Shown: positions 36,019 through 44,245, numbered from the stretch's first letter. The stretch is 64,000 nt of DNA from UBA12202 sp002691725 (GCA_965660675.1 CBFIAU010000005.1:124001-188000), one strand, 5' to 3'. Notes: generated from the letters alone by a model not told the origin. Numbers and translations are program-made.

Positions 36019-36435
36019 ATGCGGCGTCTTAGCTCGGATGTTATCCGTCTGTTTTTGATCCTTATGGTTAGCGTTGGCATTATTGGTGTTGGCCTGCCTG
36101 TTAATCAGAGCCTTGCTGATGGTAACTGGCTTAAAGGTGAGCGAGCACGGCTTCAAACCCTTGATAAAATCACCGCCCGCATAGCGACGCTAGATGTGCC
36201 GATTGGCTTGGCGACACGGTTTGGCACGCTTGAGCTATATGTTCATTCGTGCAATTACCGCCCCCCGGATCAGCCGCCAGATCATGCCGCCTTGCTGGAA
36301 ATCAGAGCGGTGGATTATGATGGGCGGGTCACCGAACGTCCTATTTTTTCGGGCTGGATGTTTGCCTCATCGCCGGCGATTAGCGGGCTTGAGCATCCGG
36401 TCTATGACATCACGGTGCTGTCGTGCAGTAGCTGA
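36019..36435 (+). CDS. DUF2155 domain-containing exported protein
   Basis: 138 residues starting three bases after the mlaD stop. Signal peptide about 1-36 (LFLILMVSVGIIGVGLPV then SLADGN). The DUF2155 core is visible: KITARIATLDVPIGLATRFGTLELYVHSCNYRPP and IFSGWMFASSPAISGLEHPVYDITVLSC, with two cysteines that could form a disulfide. Function unknown. In related genomes this gene is usually next to aat; here 3.7 kb of accessory DNA separates them. Confidence 0.88.
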   Translation: MRRLSSDVIRLFLILMVSVGIIGVGLPVNQSLADGNWLKGERARLQTLDKITARIATLDVPIGLATRFGTLELYVHSCNYRPPDQPPDHAALLEIRAVDYDGRVTERPIFSGWMFASSPAISGLEHPVYDITVLSCSS

Positions 36436-36643
36436 GCGAGCATGTCTCGCTGATCTGGACGCTCCGGCAAGCCCGCGCTTCGATGGCGTGAAAGGTCAGG
36501 GCGGTGATGGAATTCAAACCGCACCTGCATTGCCGCAATTAGCGGCTCAACAGGGCTTTATTTTCTTCTTCCTGTTAACGAATTATTAACATTTGCTTGA
36601 TATGCTTTATCTGGATCAATGTTCCTGCAAAAGGATTAAAATC

Positions 36644-37957
36644 ATGAGAGCATTAAGGTGGATATGTGTGTTGCTGGTGCTGTCCATGCCAGCCATGGCG
36701 GATGATTTTTATGATGGTTTGCGGGCGTATGATAGCGGCGATTATAAAACGGCGCTTAGAATATTCAAGCCGCTAGCTGATGAACTGGGGCATGCTGAAG
36801 CTGAGTATAGGCTTGGGTGGATGTATCGGTATGGCTGGGGTGGTCTATCAGAGGATAAACAGGAAACCGTCAAATGGTATCGCATGGCCGCAGATAAGGG
36901 CAATGCTAAAGCCCAATTTTGGCTAGGGCGGATGTATGACTTGGGTCAGGGTGTACCAGAGGATAAGCAGGAAGCTTACAAATGGTCTCGCATGGCCGCA
37001 AGAGGACTTCGCACAGCCTCCGGGCAGAGCGATGCTGAAGCCCAATATTGGCTAGGGGTGATGTATGGCTATGGTCTGGGTGTGCAAGAGGATAAAAAGG
37101 AAGCCGAAAAATGGTGGCGCATGGTTCGCATGGCCGCCGAACAGGAAAACACTGATGCCTATTTTTTCCTGGGGAACAAACAGGACAATGCTGATGCCTA
37201 TTTTTTCTTGGGAAATATGTATGACTTGGGCGAGGGTGTAGAGCAGGATAGCCAGAAAGCCGACAAATGGTGGCGCATGGCCGCAGAACAGTATCACATA
37301 GCCGCCGAACAGGGCGATGCTAAAGCCCAATATTGGCTAGGGGTGATATTTAGCAATGGCCAGGGTGTGCCAGAGAATGATCGGGAAGCCATGAAATGGT
37401 TTAGCATGGCCGAAAAAGGACTTCGCAAGGTCGCCGGACAACAGGGCGTTGCTGATGCCCAATATTGGCTAGGGCTGATGTATGCCAATGGCGAGGGCGT
37501 TGCGCAGGATAGCAAGAAAGCCATAAAATTGTGGCGCGAGGCCGCAGATAAGGGCAATGCTAATGCCCAATCTCAGCTAGGGGTGATGTATGCCAATGGC
37601 GAGGGCGTAGAGCAGGATAGCAGGCAAGCCATAACATGGTGGCGCGAGGCTGCCGAGCAGGGCAATGCTAATGCCCAATCTCACTTGGGGGTGATGTATA
37701 TCTTGGGCGATGGCGTAGAGAAAGATAGCAAAGAAGCGGTGAAATGGTATCGCATGGCCGCAAAACAGGGTCATGTCTATGCCCAGAACAATCTAGGGGC
37801 AATATATGCTAGGGGCGAAGGTGTAGCAAAAGATATTAAAGAAGCTGTCAAATGGTATCGCATGGCCGCAGAACAGGGTGAAGCTGCTGCCCAATTAGCC
37901 CTGGGGCGAATATATGCCGAGGATCGGGGTGTTTTGAAGGATAATAAGAGAGCGTAA
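36644..37957 (+). CDS. Sel1-repeat (TPR-like) exported protein, cut by an in-frame TAA
   Basis: 437 residues. Signal peptide 1-20 (ALRWICVLLVLSMPAMA) supports the ATG at 36644 (aaaggatta upstream). About ten Sel1 repeats follow (pattern AQxxLGxMYxxGxGVxxDxxEAxKWYRMAA). Repeat 4 is disrupted by a 39-bp direct duplication (37139-37216, ADAYFFLGN twice). The tenth repeat stops after KDNKRA at TAA (37955-37957), and the very next codons in the same frame give MWYNIALNN, the expected second half of that repeat. Either a recently truncated gene or read-through. Sel1 proteins mediate protein-protein contacts; the partner is unknown. Confidence 0.85.
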   Translation: MRALRWICVLLVLSMPAMADDFYDGLRAYDSGDYKTALRIFKPLADELGHAEAEYRLGWMYRYGWGGLSEDKQETVKWYRMAADKGNAKAQFWLGRMYDLGQGVPEDKQEAYKWSRMAARGLRTASGQSDAEAQYWLGVMYGYGLGVQEDKKEAEKWWRMVRMAAEQENTDAYFFLGNKQDNADAYFFLGNMYDLGEGVEQDSQKADKWWRMAAEQYHIAAEQGDAKAQYWLGVIFSNGQGVPENDREAMKWFSMAEKGLRKVAGQQGVADAQYWLGLMYANGEGVAQDSKKAIKLWREAADKGNANAQSQLGVMYANGEGVEQDSRQAITWWREAAEQGNANAQSHLGVMYILGDGVEKDSKEAVKWYRMAAKQGHVYAQNNLGAIYARGEGVAKDIKEAVKWYRMAAEQGEAAAQLALGRIYAEDRGVLKDNKRA

Positions 37958-38134
37958 ATGTGGTATAATATTGCCCTAAACAATGATCATGAACATGAAA
38001 AGTTCAGCGATTTAATCAGAGCAATAGCGAGCGAGAATATCGAGAAGATAGAACGCCGCATGACCCAAGCCGATATCAACACGGCGCAAGACATGGCCAA
38101 AAGATGCTTTGTATCAGGCTATAAAGACTGCTGA
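37958..38134 (+). pseudogene. Separated C-terminal tail of the Sel1 protein
   Basis: Continues the upstream Sel1 frame after the single TAA. The 58 residues begin MWYNIALNND, run through IERRMTQADINTAQDMAKRC and end KDC. This is the standard closing segment of Sel1 proteins (helix B of the last repeat plus a RMT..I..AQ..A..C tail). The Sel1 family often has Tyr or His at the position of the TAA, and TAT or TAC to TAA is one base change. The ATG at 37958 could allow re-initiation, but a 58-residue product is unlikely to fold alone. Confidence 0.7.
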
Positions 38135-38200
38135 TACCGCCGGAAGGTTGATTTTATCCATCGCCCCTTTCTCACCTGATGCATTGGCGGTTTAACTGCC

Positions 38201-38245
38201 CTGCGGTCAGCGCTAACGGTGCGCGCATGTTGCCATCTTTCCTGA
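38201..38245 (-). pseudogene. Fragment resembling the 3' part of aat
   Basis: On the minus strand this reads QERWQHARTVSADR, against QERLQHALTVTAHL in the intact aat gene (40128-40835). DNA at 38216-38245 matches 40201-40230 in 27 of 30 positions, same orientation. It lies in the 250-bp gap between the Sel1 tail and the DUF262 gene; nothing else was recognised in that gap. Best read as the scar of an insertion or a partial duplication at the aat 3' end. Confidence 0.6.
38216..38245. repeat. Left copy of a 30-bp imperfect direct repeat flanking the DUF262 gene
   Basis: Pairs with 40201-40230 (27/30 identical). The DUF262-HNH gene and its detached tail lie between the copies, about 1.98 kb apart. 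Could be attachment-site-like ends of an inserted segment. Confidence 0.55.
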
Positions 38246-38384
38246 TTTTTCAATGCCTATCCAGATGTTCGGCAAGGGCTATGCCAATTGTTGACAATGG
38301 TACTTATGGGGGGTACAGATTCAATATAGGAGGTTAATTTTAGTATATATTATAATAACTTAAACCTTAATAAAGGGTTAAAAA

Positions 38385-39788
38385 ATGAAAATCGAAATTA
38401 AGACAAATACACCAGTTAAACTAGTTGTTGAAGATAAAAAAAGTGGTGATCTAAGGGTTAATTCTGAATATCAACGAGGTTTGACTTGGAAAGAACATCA
38501 AAAACAGATGTTCATTGACTCATTGTTTAGGGGATATAAAGCTCCCGCCTTTTATTTTCATAAAAAAATCAAAGGTAACTATGACAATATTTCCATCGAA
38601 ATTATTGATGGGCAGCAACGAATTGATGCATTAGCAAGTTATATTGATGGTGCATTTCCGTTACTTGACCCCAATGCAAATGGTGCATTCAAGTTTCCAA
38701 ATTTTTCAGAGGAGATTATATGTCCATGGGCAGGAAAGCGATTTGATGAACTGACTGATGAGCTGAAAAAAGAACTTCTTGATCATGAACTTGTTATTTA
38801 CGAAATCACTACTAATGATGATAACCAAGTTAGAGATTTGTTTATTCGCCTACAAGCTGGAACACCATTGACGCCTCAAGATAAGCGTGATGCATGGCCA
38901 GGAAACTTTACCGACTTTGTACTGACTATTGGTGGCAAGCAAGCCAATCATAGTAGGTGGTATGGGTTAGACCTATTCAAGCCGAATAGATGTGCAAAAG
39001 CAAAGGAAAGTGAGCGAAGACAACTCGCCGCCCAAGCATTTATGCTTTATTGGAACAAAACCTGTGGAAAGAAGTTTTGTGATATAAAGTCGAGAAATCT
39101 GGATGAGTTTTACCATGAACAAATTGGTTTTAATAAAAATTGTAGCGAGGCGAGTGAGTTCAAGGCCATTTGTGACGAAGTGAGCAGGGCATTAGATGGG
39201 CATCCCAAACTTGTGGGGCATCATCTTCTTCATCTCATCCTGCTTGTTGCGGATTTAAGAAGTGATTTTACTTCTGGGTGGCAAAATAGACTTGGTGATG
39301 CTTTGGGTACATTCAAAAGCAATTGCACGATAGCAAAGGAAGCAAATAAAGCTAATGAAGAATCGGATCTCCAAGAATATTACACAGAATATGTACAGTG
39401 GACGTCAAGAAGTAGCGATATCTCGGGCAATATCCAGAGGCGGCACATTTTCTTCTATGAAAAAATGATTGAAATTCTTAACGTGAAGAGGAAGGACGAT
39501 AATCGTACTTTTTCGAGTTCTGACAGACAAAAGATTTTCTATAGAGATAATAGACTTTGCCAGTATTGCGAAATGGAAAAAGAGAGTAATGAAACTGCAT
39601 ATTCACATAGGATTTCTTGGGAAGATGCCGAAATTCATCATGTTGAACAACACTCCCATGGTGGGCAAACAATATTGGCTAATGGGGCATTGATGCATAA
39701 AGATTGCCACCCTAAAGCAATGAGGAAGGTAGAAGAGTTCGCTGAATGGTGGAAAAGCCGAAAGCGAGCTTCTCATGCTCTAGATTAG
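38385..39788 (+). CDS. DUF262-HNH endonuclease-like protein (GmrSD-related), cut by an in-frame TAG
   Basis: 467 residues. The N-terminal DUF262 ParB/sulfiredoxin-like NTPase domain has VNSEYQRGLTW (25-35) and IDGQQR (74-79). The C-terminal HNH nuclease domain starts near 380: C392-x2-C395, EIHHVEQHSHGG (H418, H419), N433, H438 and C441-H442. The architecture is that of type IV restriction and phage-defence proteins such as GmrSD, BrxU and SspE, but with a McrA-like HNH instead of DUF1524. Base composition is clearly A+T-richer than neighbours, suggesting transfer. The TAG at 39786-39788 separates a RAMA-like domain in the same frame. Confidence 0.85.
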   Translation: MKIEIKTNTPVKLVVEDKKSGDLRVNSEYQRGLTWKEHQKQMFIDSLFRGYKAPAFYFHKKIKGNYDNISIEIIDGQQRIDALASYIDGAFPLLDPNANGAFKFPNFSEEIICPWAGKRFDELTDELKKELLDHELVIYEITTNDDNQVRDLFIRLQAGTPLTPQDKRDAWPGNFTDFVLTIGGKQANHSRWYGLDLFKPNRCAKAKESERRQLAAQAFMLYWNKTCGKKFCDIKSRNLDEFYHEQIGFNKNCSEASEFKAICDEVSRALDGHPKLVGHHLLHLILLVADLRSDFTSGWQNRLGDALGTFKSNCTIAKEANKANEESDLQEYYTEYVQWTSRSSDISGNIQRRHIFFYEKMIEILNVKRKDDNRTFSSSDRQKIFYRDNRLCQYCEMEKESNETAYSHRISWEDAEIHHVEQHSHGGQTILANGALMHKDCHPKAMRKVEEFAEWWKSRKRASHALD

Positions 39789-40079
39789 AGTGGAAAGACG
39801 AGAACAACCAAATCAACAACACTTCCCCCTGATGGAACTGAATTGAGAATATCACCCACGCAGCCAAAGTATCTTGGAATTCAGGTAACAGGCAAAATAG
39901 AAGATGGAAAAGTTGTTCTGTATGGTGATAAGACAGGTGTTTTTAATACCTTATCCCCTGCAGGAGTGCATGTCACAGACCGATCAACCAATGGCTGGGA
40001 TTTTTGGGATATCAAACTGCCTGACAGTGATCAATGGGTGCTGGCAACATATTGGCGGGACAAAATAATTAAGCTCTGA
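39789..40079 (+). pseudogene. RAMA-like C-terminal domain detached from the DUF262-HNH protein
   Basis: Exactly in frame after the TAG. The 96 residues start SGKTRTTKSTTLPPDGTELR and contain VTGKIEDGKVVLYGDKTGVF, SPAGVHVTDRSTNGWDFW and WVLATYWRDKI. The LPPDGTELR opening, the DG-V-GxxY strand pair and the NGWxFW box recall the RAMA (restriction system adenine methylase associated) fold. There is no in-frame ATG, only TTG at 39843, which would lose the start of the domain. So it is either a remnant or made by read-through of the TAG. The domain name is inference. Confidence 0.6.
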
Positions 40080-40127
40080 ACTGATCCCAAAATTGCGCTG
40101 AATTGGCTTGACCGCTTGGAGGGTTCA

Positions 40128-40835
40128 TCACAAAACACCATCCTCTAACAGCTGATCAAGCATGGCTTGTGGGTCATCGTCTTGGGGCAGGTGCGCGGTG
40201 ACGGTCAGCGCATGTTGCAATCTTTCCTGAAATGTATCACGGCTAATCTCATGGCAACCGAATTGCACGAGATGCGGGTTCAAAAACTGCGTATCCAGCA
40301 GAACAAAACCGCCATGCCGCAATCGGGCAATCAGATGTAACAGCGCCAGCTTTGAGCCATTGCTGACACGGCTAAACATCGACTCACCAAAAAACGCGCC
40401 AGCCAAGGCAACGCCATAAACTCCGCCTACCAGTTTAGACGCGCCATCCGAAACCGCATCCGCATCCGAGCCCGATCCGGCATCTGTTGCGCTACCCTGA
40501 TCATCCCAGACCTCAATCGAATGGGCAAAGCCGAGCCTATGCAGCGCCAGATAAAGCTGTCTGATCGGCGGATTGATCCAGCTATCTGGCCGACTGACCG
40601 TAATCTCCCGACAGCCATCAACAACATCAGCAAAGGCGTGGTTAACCGTCACCCGATACGGCGATGTCCGGATCAGCCTGCGCATAGACTTATTGAGCCG
40701 TGGCGGGTGCAACGGAATAATGCCGCGCTGTTCAGGATCAACAAAAAAGATACGCTCATCATCATGGTGTTCAGCCATGGGGAAAACCCCTATCGCATAC
40801 GATTTGATCAGCGTTTCGGGCGAAAAATGATACAT
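40128..40835 (-). CDS. aat: Leucyl/phenylalanyl-tRNA-protein transferase
   Basis: N-end-rule enzyme adding Leu or Phe to proteins with N-terminal Arg or Lys, which ClpS-ClpA (also in this window) then recognise. 235 residues. Family landmarks: YAIGVFPMAEH, FFVDPEQRGIIPLHPPRLNKSMRR, DSWINPPIRQLYLALHRLGFAHSIEVWD, GAFFGESMFSRVSNGSKLALLHL and LLDTQFLNPHL. An extra Ala/Asp/Ser-rich insert (about 128-145, DAGSGSDADAVSDGA) breaks the usual EVW-x-GVYG spacing. Last gene of aroQ-accB-accC-aat; a fragment of its 3' end is repeated at 38.2 kb. Confidence 0.95.
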   Translation of the reverse strand: MYHFSPETLIKSYAIGVFPMAEHHDDERIFFVDPEQRGIIPLHPPRLNKSMRRLIRTSPYRVTVNHAFADVVDGCREITVSRPDSWINPPIRQLYLALHRLGFAHSIEVWDDQGSATDAGSGSDADAVSDGASKLVGGVYGVALAGAFFGESMFSRVSNGSKLALLHLIARLRHGGFVLLDTQFLNPHLVQFGCHEISRDTFQERLQHALTVTAHLPQDDDPQAMLDQLLEDGVL

Positions 40836-40891
40836 AGCCTATTTTGCCTGCTCAGCGTCAACAGGGCAAGTGGCATGACTTTAAGTCAGGA

Positions 40892-42244
40892 TTACTCTTG
40901 ATCAAGATTAGGCAAAAACGTCTCTTCGAGCCAACGGATAGAATAGTCGCCAGACCGAATATCTGGATCATTAACAAGCAAACGATGCAAATCAAGCGAG
41001 GTCGGCATTGGCGCAATAATCGTCTCATTAAGGGCGCGCACCAATCGGGCAAGACAATGCTCTCTTGTATCACCATGGACAATCAGCTTGGTAATCAAAC
41101 TGTCATAATGCGGCGGGATGCGGTAGCCTGAATAAAGAAAGCTGTCAACGCGAACGCCAGGGCCGCCCGGCGCATGAAAGTTTTCAACCGTTCCCGGCGT
41201 CGGCATAAAACTGGTCGGATGTTCGGCATTAATTCGGCATTCGATCGCATGACCTTTGAACGTCACATCATCCTGGCTAAAGGATAGCGGCATACCGGCG
41301 GCAATGCGGATCTGCTCAACCACCAGATCAATTCCGGTAATGGCTTCGGTGATAGGGTGTTCAACCTGCAACCGCGTATTCATTTCAATAAAGAAAAACT
41401 CACCATTCTCATAGAGAAACTCCATCGTCCCCAGCCCCAGATAGCCCATGGCACGTGCAGCATCGGCGGCAATCACACCGATATGCTGGCGTTCTTTATC
41501 GGTCAGGACAGGCGACGGCGCTTCTTCCAGTAACTTTTGATGGCGGCGCTGAATTGAACATTCGCGCTCACCCAGATGAACAACATTGCCTTGACTATCG
41601 GCAACAATCTGAACCTCAATATGGCGCGGATTGCCCAGATAGCGTTCTAAATACACAGTATCATCACCAAAGGCGGCCTTGGCCTCACTGCGGGCGGAGG
41701 AATAGGCTTCGGATAATTGCTCAGCACTCTCTGCCACTTTCATGCCGCGCCCACCACCACCAGATGCGGCCTTGATCAGCACCGGATATCCCGTCTGCTC
41801 AGCCGCCGCTTTTGCCTCATCAAGGCTAGCTATCGCGCCATCAGAGCCAGGGACTAAAGGCAAGCCAGAGGCGGCGGCAGTGCGCTTCGCCTCAACCTTA
41901 TCCCCCATCGACACAATATGATCAATATGAGGGCCGATAAAGGTCAGCCCATGCGCATCAACAACATTAGCAAAATCAGCATTTTCAGATAAAAAACCAA
42001 CCCCGGGATGAATAGCATCAGCGCCAGTAATCGTCGCAGCGGTAATCAGCGCAGGAATATTCAAGTAAGATTTGGCGGATGCAGGCTCACCAATACAGAC
42101 AGACTCGTCCGCAAGCCGCACATGCATAGCATCAGTATCCGCCGTCGAATGAACAGCAACAGTGGCTATGCCTAAATCCTGACATGCGCGCAACACACGC
42201 AAAGCCACATCACCGCGATTTGCAATTAGCACTTTTTTGAACAT
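40892..42244 (-). CDS. accC: Acetyl-CoA carboxylase, biotin carboxylase subunit
   Basis: 450 residues from the ATG at 42244 (MFKKVLIANRGDVALRV). ATP-grasp enzyme carboxylating biotin on AccB. GGGGRGMK is the glycine-rich ATP loop, HLGERECSIQRRHQKLLEEAPSP and EMNTRLQVEHPITE are signature stretches. An in-frame ATG eight codons upstream is less likely. It follows accB after 54 bases. Confidence 0.97.
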   Translation of the reverse strand: MFKKVLIANRGDVALRVLRACQDLGIATVAVHSTADTDAMHVRLADESVCIGEPASAKSYLNIPALITAATITGADAIHPGVGFLSENADFANVVDAHGLTFIGPHIDHIVSMGDKVEAKRTAAASGLPLVPGSDGAIASLDEAKAAAEQTGYPVLIKAASGGGGRGMKVAESAEQLSEAYSSARSEAKAAFGDDTVYLERYLGNPRHIEVQIVADSQGNVVHLGERECSIQRRHQKLLEEAPSPVLTDKERQHIGVIAADAARAMGYLGLGTMEFLYENGEFFFIEMNTRLQVEHPITEAITGIDLVVEQIRIAAGMPLSFSQDDVTFKGHAIECRINAEHPTSFMPTPGTVENFHAPGGPGVRVDSFLYSGYRIPPHYDSLITKLIVHGDTREHCLARLVRALNETIIAPMPTSLDLHRLLVNDPDIRSGDYSIRWLEETFLPNLDQE

Positions 42245-42298
42245 ATTCACCCCTCCTGCCATTTGCATACGGCCTGATTATTCAGCCACAACCCTTGA

Positions 42299-42799
42299 TT
42301 AATCAATCACAACTAACGGCTCACCAAACTCAACAGGTTGTCCATCATCGACTAGAATCTGGCGGACAGTGCCGGTGGATGGGGCGGTGATAGGATTCAT
42401 AACTTTCATCGCTTCGATAATCAAAAGGGTCTGGCCAGCCTTGATATTATCACCTTCTTTGATAAATACCGCTGCCCCCGGTTCAGGCGCTAGATAGGCC
42501 GTTCCAACCATCGGTGAGGTAATGGCATTATCTGGCACAGATTTATCAGCCGCAGCAGCTTTTGCTGTCTCAACAGGCGTTGATGCGGCGGCAGATTGGG
42601 CAGGCGCAGGCGCCGCCATCATAGGCGACATCATTTGCGCCGGTGCCATCGTGCCAGTTTTGGATAGATGAACAGATACATGATCATCTTCAAGGTCAAT
42701 CTCAACCAGTCCAGTATCTTCCATGACCTTAGCTAATTCACGAACCAGACGAAGTCTCTCATCAACAGCATCGGATTTCTTTTGGGGTGCTTTGCTCAT
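42299..42799 (-). CDS. accB: Biotin carboxyl carrier protein of acetyl-CoA carboxylase
   Basis: 166 residues. A short N-terminal region (RLVRELAKVMEDTGLVEIDLEDD) and an Ala-Pro-rich linker (about 55-90) lead to the biotinyl domain, with the lysine to be biotinylated in EAMKVMN near the C terminus. Forms the malonyl-CoA-making complex with AccC and the carboxyltransferase encoded elsewhere. Lies between aroQ and accC. Confidence 0.96.
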   Translation of the reverse strand: MSKAPQKKSDAVDERLRLVRELAKVMEDTGLVEIDLEDDHVSVHLSKTGTMAPAQMMSPMMAAPAPAQSAAASTPVETAKAAAADKSVPDNAITSPMVGTAYLAPEPGAAVFIKEGDNIKAGQTLLIIEAMKVMNPITAPSTGTVRQILVDDGQPVEFGEPLVVID

Positions 42800-42817
42800 G
42801 TAACCCTGCTCCTTATT

Positions 42818-43270
42818 TTAGTCTCTTGATTGTAATATATTGCCCACAGCATCAATAGCTAGGCGATATGAATTGGCGCCAAAGCCGCAAATAACGCCAT
42901 TAGCGATATCGGCTAGATAGGAATGGTGGCGAAACGCTTCACGGGCAAAGACATTAGATAAATGCACTTCGATCCGGATACCGTCAAACATCTGCATCGC
43001 ATCGCGAATAGCAACCGAGGTATGGGTAAATCCGGCAGCATTAATAATGATTGCCTTAGTGCCATCTTGGCGAGCTTTATGGATGCTGGCAATGATAGCA
43101 TCCTCAGCATTAGATTGCATAAAGCTGATGGAAATGTCGTTCTCTGCGGCGGCTTCATGACACATAGCTTCAATGTCAGCCAAGCTCATATGCCCATAAA
43201 TCTCAGGCTCACGAGTGCCGAGTTGATCAAGATTAGGGCCGTTTATGATAAGGACTGCGTGTTTTGCCAT
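42818..43270 (-). CDS. aroQ: Type II 3-dehydroquinate dehydratase
   Basis: 150 residues from the ATG at 43270 (MAKHAVLIINGPNLDQLGTREP). Catalyses the third shikimate step. The active-site stretch NGPNLDQLGTREPEIYG, QSNAEDAII, NAAGFTHTSVAIRDA and VHLSNVFAREAFRHHS are all intact. Start chosen at the conserved family N terminus rather than an ATG 14 codons upstream. First gene of aroQ-accB-accC-aat. Confidence 0.96.
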   Translation of the reverse strand: MAKHAVLIINGPNLDQLGTREPEIYGHMSLADIEAMCHEAAAENDISISFMQSNAEDAIIASIHKARQDGTKAIIINAAGFTHTSVAIRDAMQMFDGIRIEVHLSNVFAREAFRHHSYLADIANGVICGFGANSYRLAIDAVGNILQSRD

Positions 43271-43366
43271 CTCGATTTTACTTACCCATATAGAAATCGC
43301 ATCTTCAGACATGATATAACAGGAACATATCAGCCTGTCACCACATGCCTTCCCGCATCATCGGAA

Positions 43367-44149
43367 TTATGAGTTTTTGCGGTTTCTTGCCTCATTAATC
43401 GCTTCCAGCATATCCTGACTGCTGATCGCCCCCGGATAGATTTTGCCGCCAATAATAAATCCCGGCGTGCCTTCAATGCCAAATTGCTGTCCAAGCGCAT
43501 AGTTTTGGCGGAGAATTTCCATCATTGGATCGCTGTCGCGGTCATTAATATCAAAGCCTGTGATGTCATATTCTTCTGCCAAGCCGGTGAGCAAGTCATT
43601 AGAAATAGCGCCGCGCCAATCCATCAATTCACTATGGATATCCTCAAACTTTGCTTGCGCGCCCGCATGCAGTGCCAGCCGCGCCGCATCAACAGAGCTT
43701 TCCGCAAGAATAGGAAACTCCTTGATCACCAGCCTGACATTGCCGTCCTCTGCCAGCACATCAAGCAAGTCTGTAAAGGCGCGTTTGCAATATCCACAAT
43801 TATAATCGCTAAACTCATAAATGGTGATATCGCCATCGGGATTTCCCATGACGGTAGTATCCTCAACGGCGGCCAGAATATTCATCGCCTGCAATTCGCT
43901 TTCCCGATTGCGCGTATCATTCAAGGCAATAAGGGCGGCTTCAATAGCCTCAGGATGGTTTACTATATAGGCCTCAATCATGGCATCAAGATCGGTGTCT
44001 GAATTGGCATTAAGGCTGGGGCTATCGGTTTTATGATTAAGCGGCGGCACCACCTGATCGACGAGAAAGCCTATAATAACACCAATGATAAGGGCAAAGC
44101 CGATCGCGCTATTTGCCGATGGCCTGATTTTACTTGGTGGTTTATCCAT
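43367..44149 (-). CDS. DsbA-family thiol-disulfide oxidoreductase, membrane-anchored
   Basis: 260 residues. Hydrophobic anchor at about 15-33 (IGFALIIGVIIGFLVDQVV). Thioredoxin fold with the redox pair in SDYNCGYCKRAF (about 116-127) and the cis-proline in IEGTPGFIIGG. N-terminal helical segment (about 50-90) as in BdbD/ScsC-like or Com1-like proteins. It acts on periplasmic proteins. It lies 96 bases before aroQ and after the M48 gene; a physical operon is possible but not evident. Confidence 0.9.
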   Translation of the reverse strand: MDKPPSKIRPSANSAIGFALIIGVIIGFLVDQVVPPLNHKTDSPSLNANSDTDLDAMIEAYIVNHPEAIEAALIALNDTRNRESELQAMNILAAVEDTTVMGNPDGDITIYEFSDYNCGYCKRAFTDLLDVLAEDGNVRLVIKEFPILAESSVDAARLALHAGAQAKFEDIHSELMDWRGAISNDLLTGLAEEYDITGFDINDRDSDPMMEILRQNYALGQQFGIEGTPGFIIGGKIYPGAISSQDMLEAINEARNRKNS

Positions 44150-44245
44150 ATCACTTTTCCTTTATCAGTTTTATTATTTTGAGCTTTATTCGTATTTGAT
44201 TATTTATCATCATTTATCATTATTCATATTTGACTATTGTAAGGG

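Noticed and set aside
36194..36589. Alternative frame running past the DUF2155 stop
   Set aside because: Its first part only shadows DUF2155 in another frame; the tail (DAPASPRFDG...) is suggestive of a lost C-terminal extension but cannot be supported.
39786..39788. TAG as a pyrrolysine codon
   Set aside because: An MttB-like gene is present, but it has no in-frame TAG. TAG serves as an ordinary stop elsewhere (for example soxA and clpA), and no pyl genes were seen.
38135..40127. Integrase or transposase for the DUF262 island
   Set aside because: No recombinase frame, terminal inverted repeats or target duplication typical of insertion sequences was seen; only the aat-like direct repeat.
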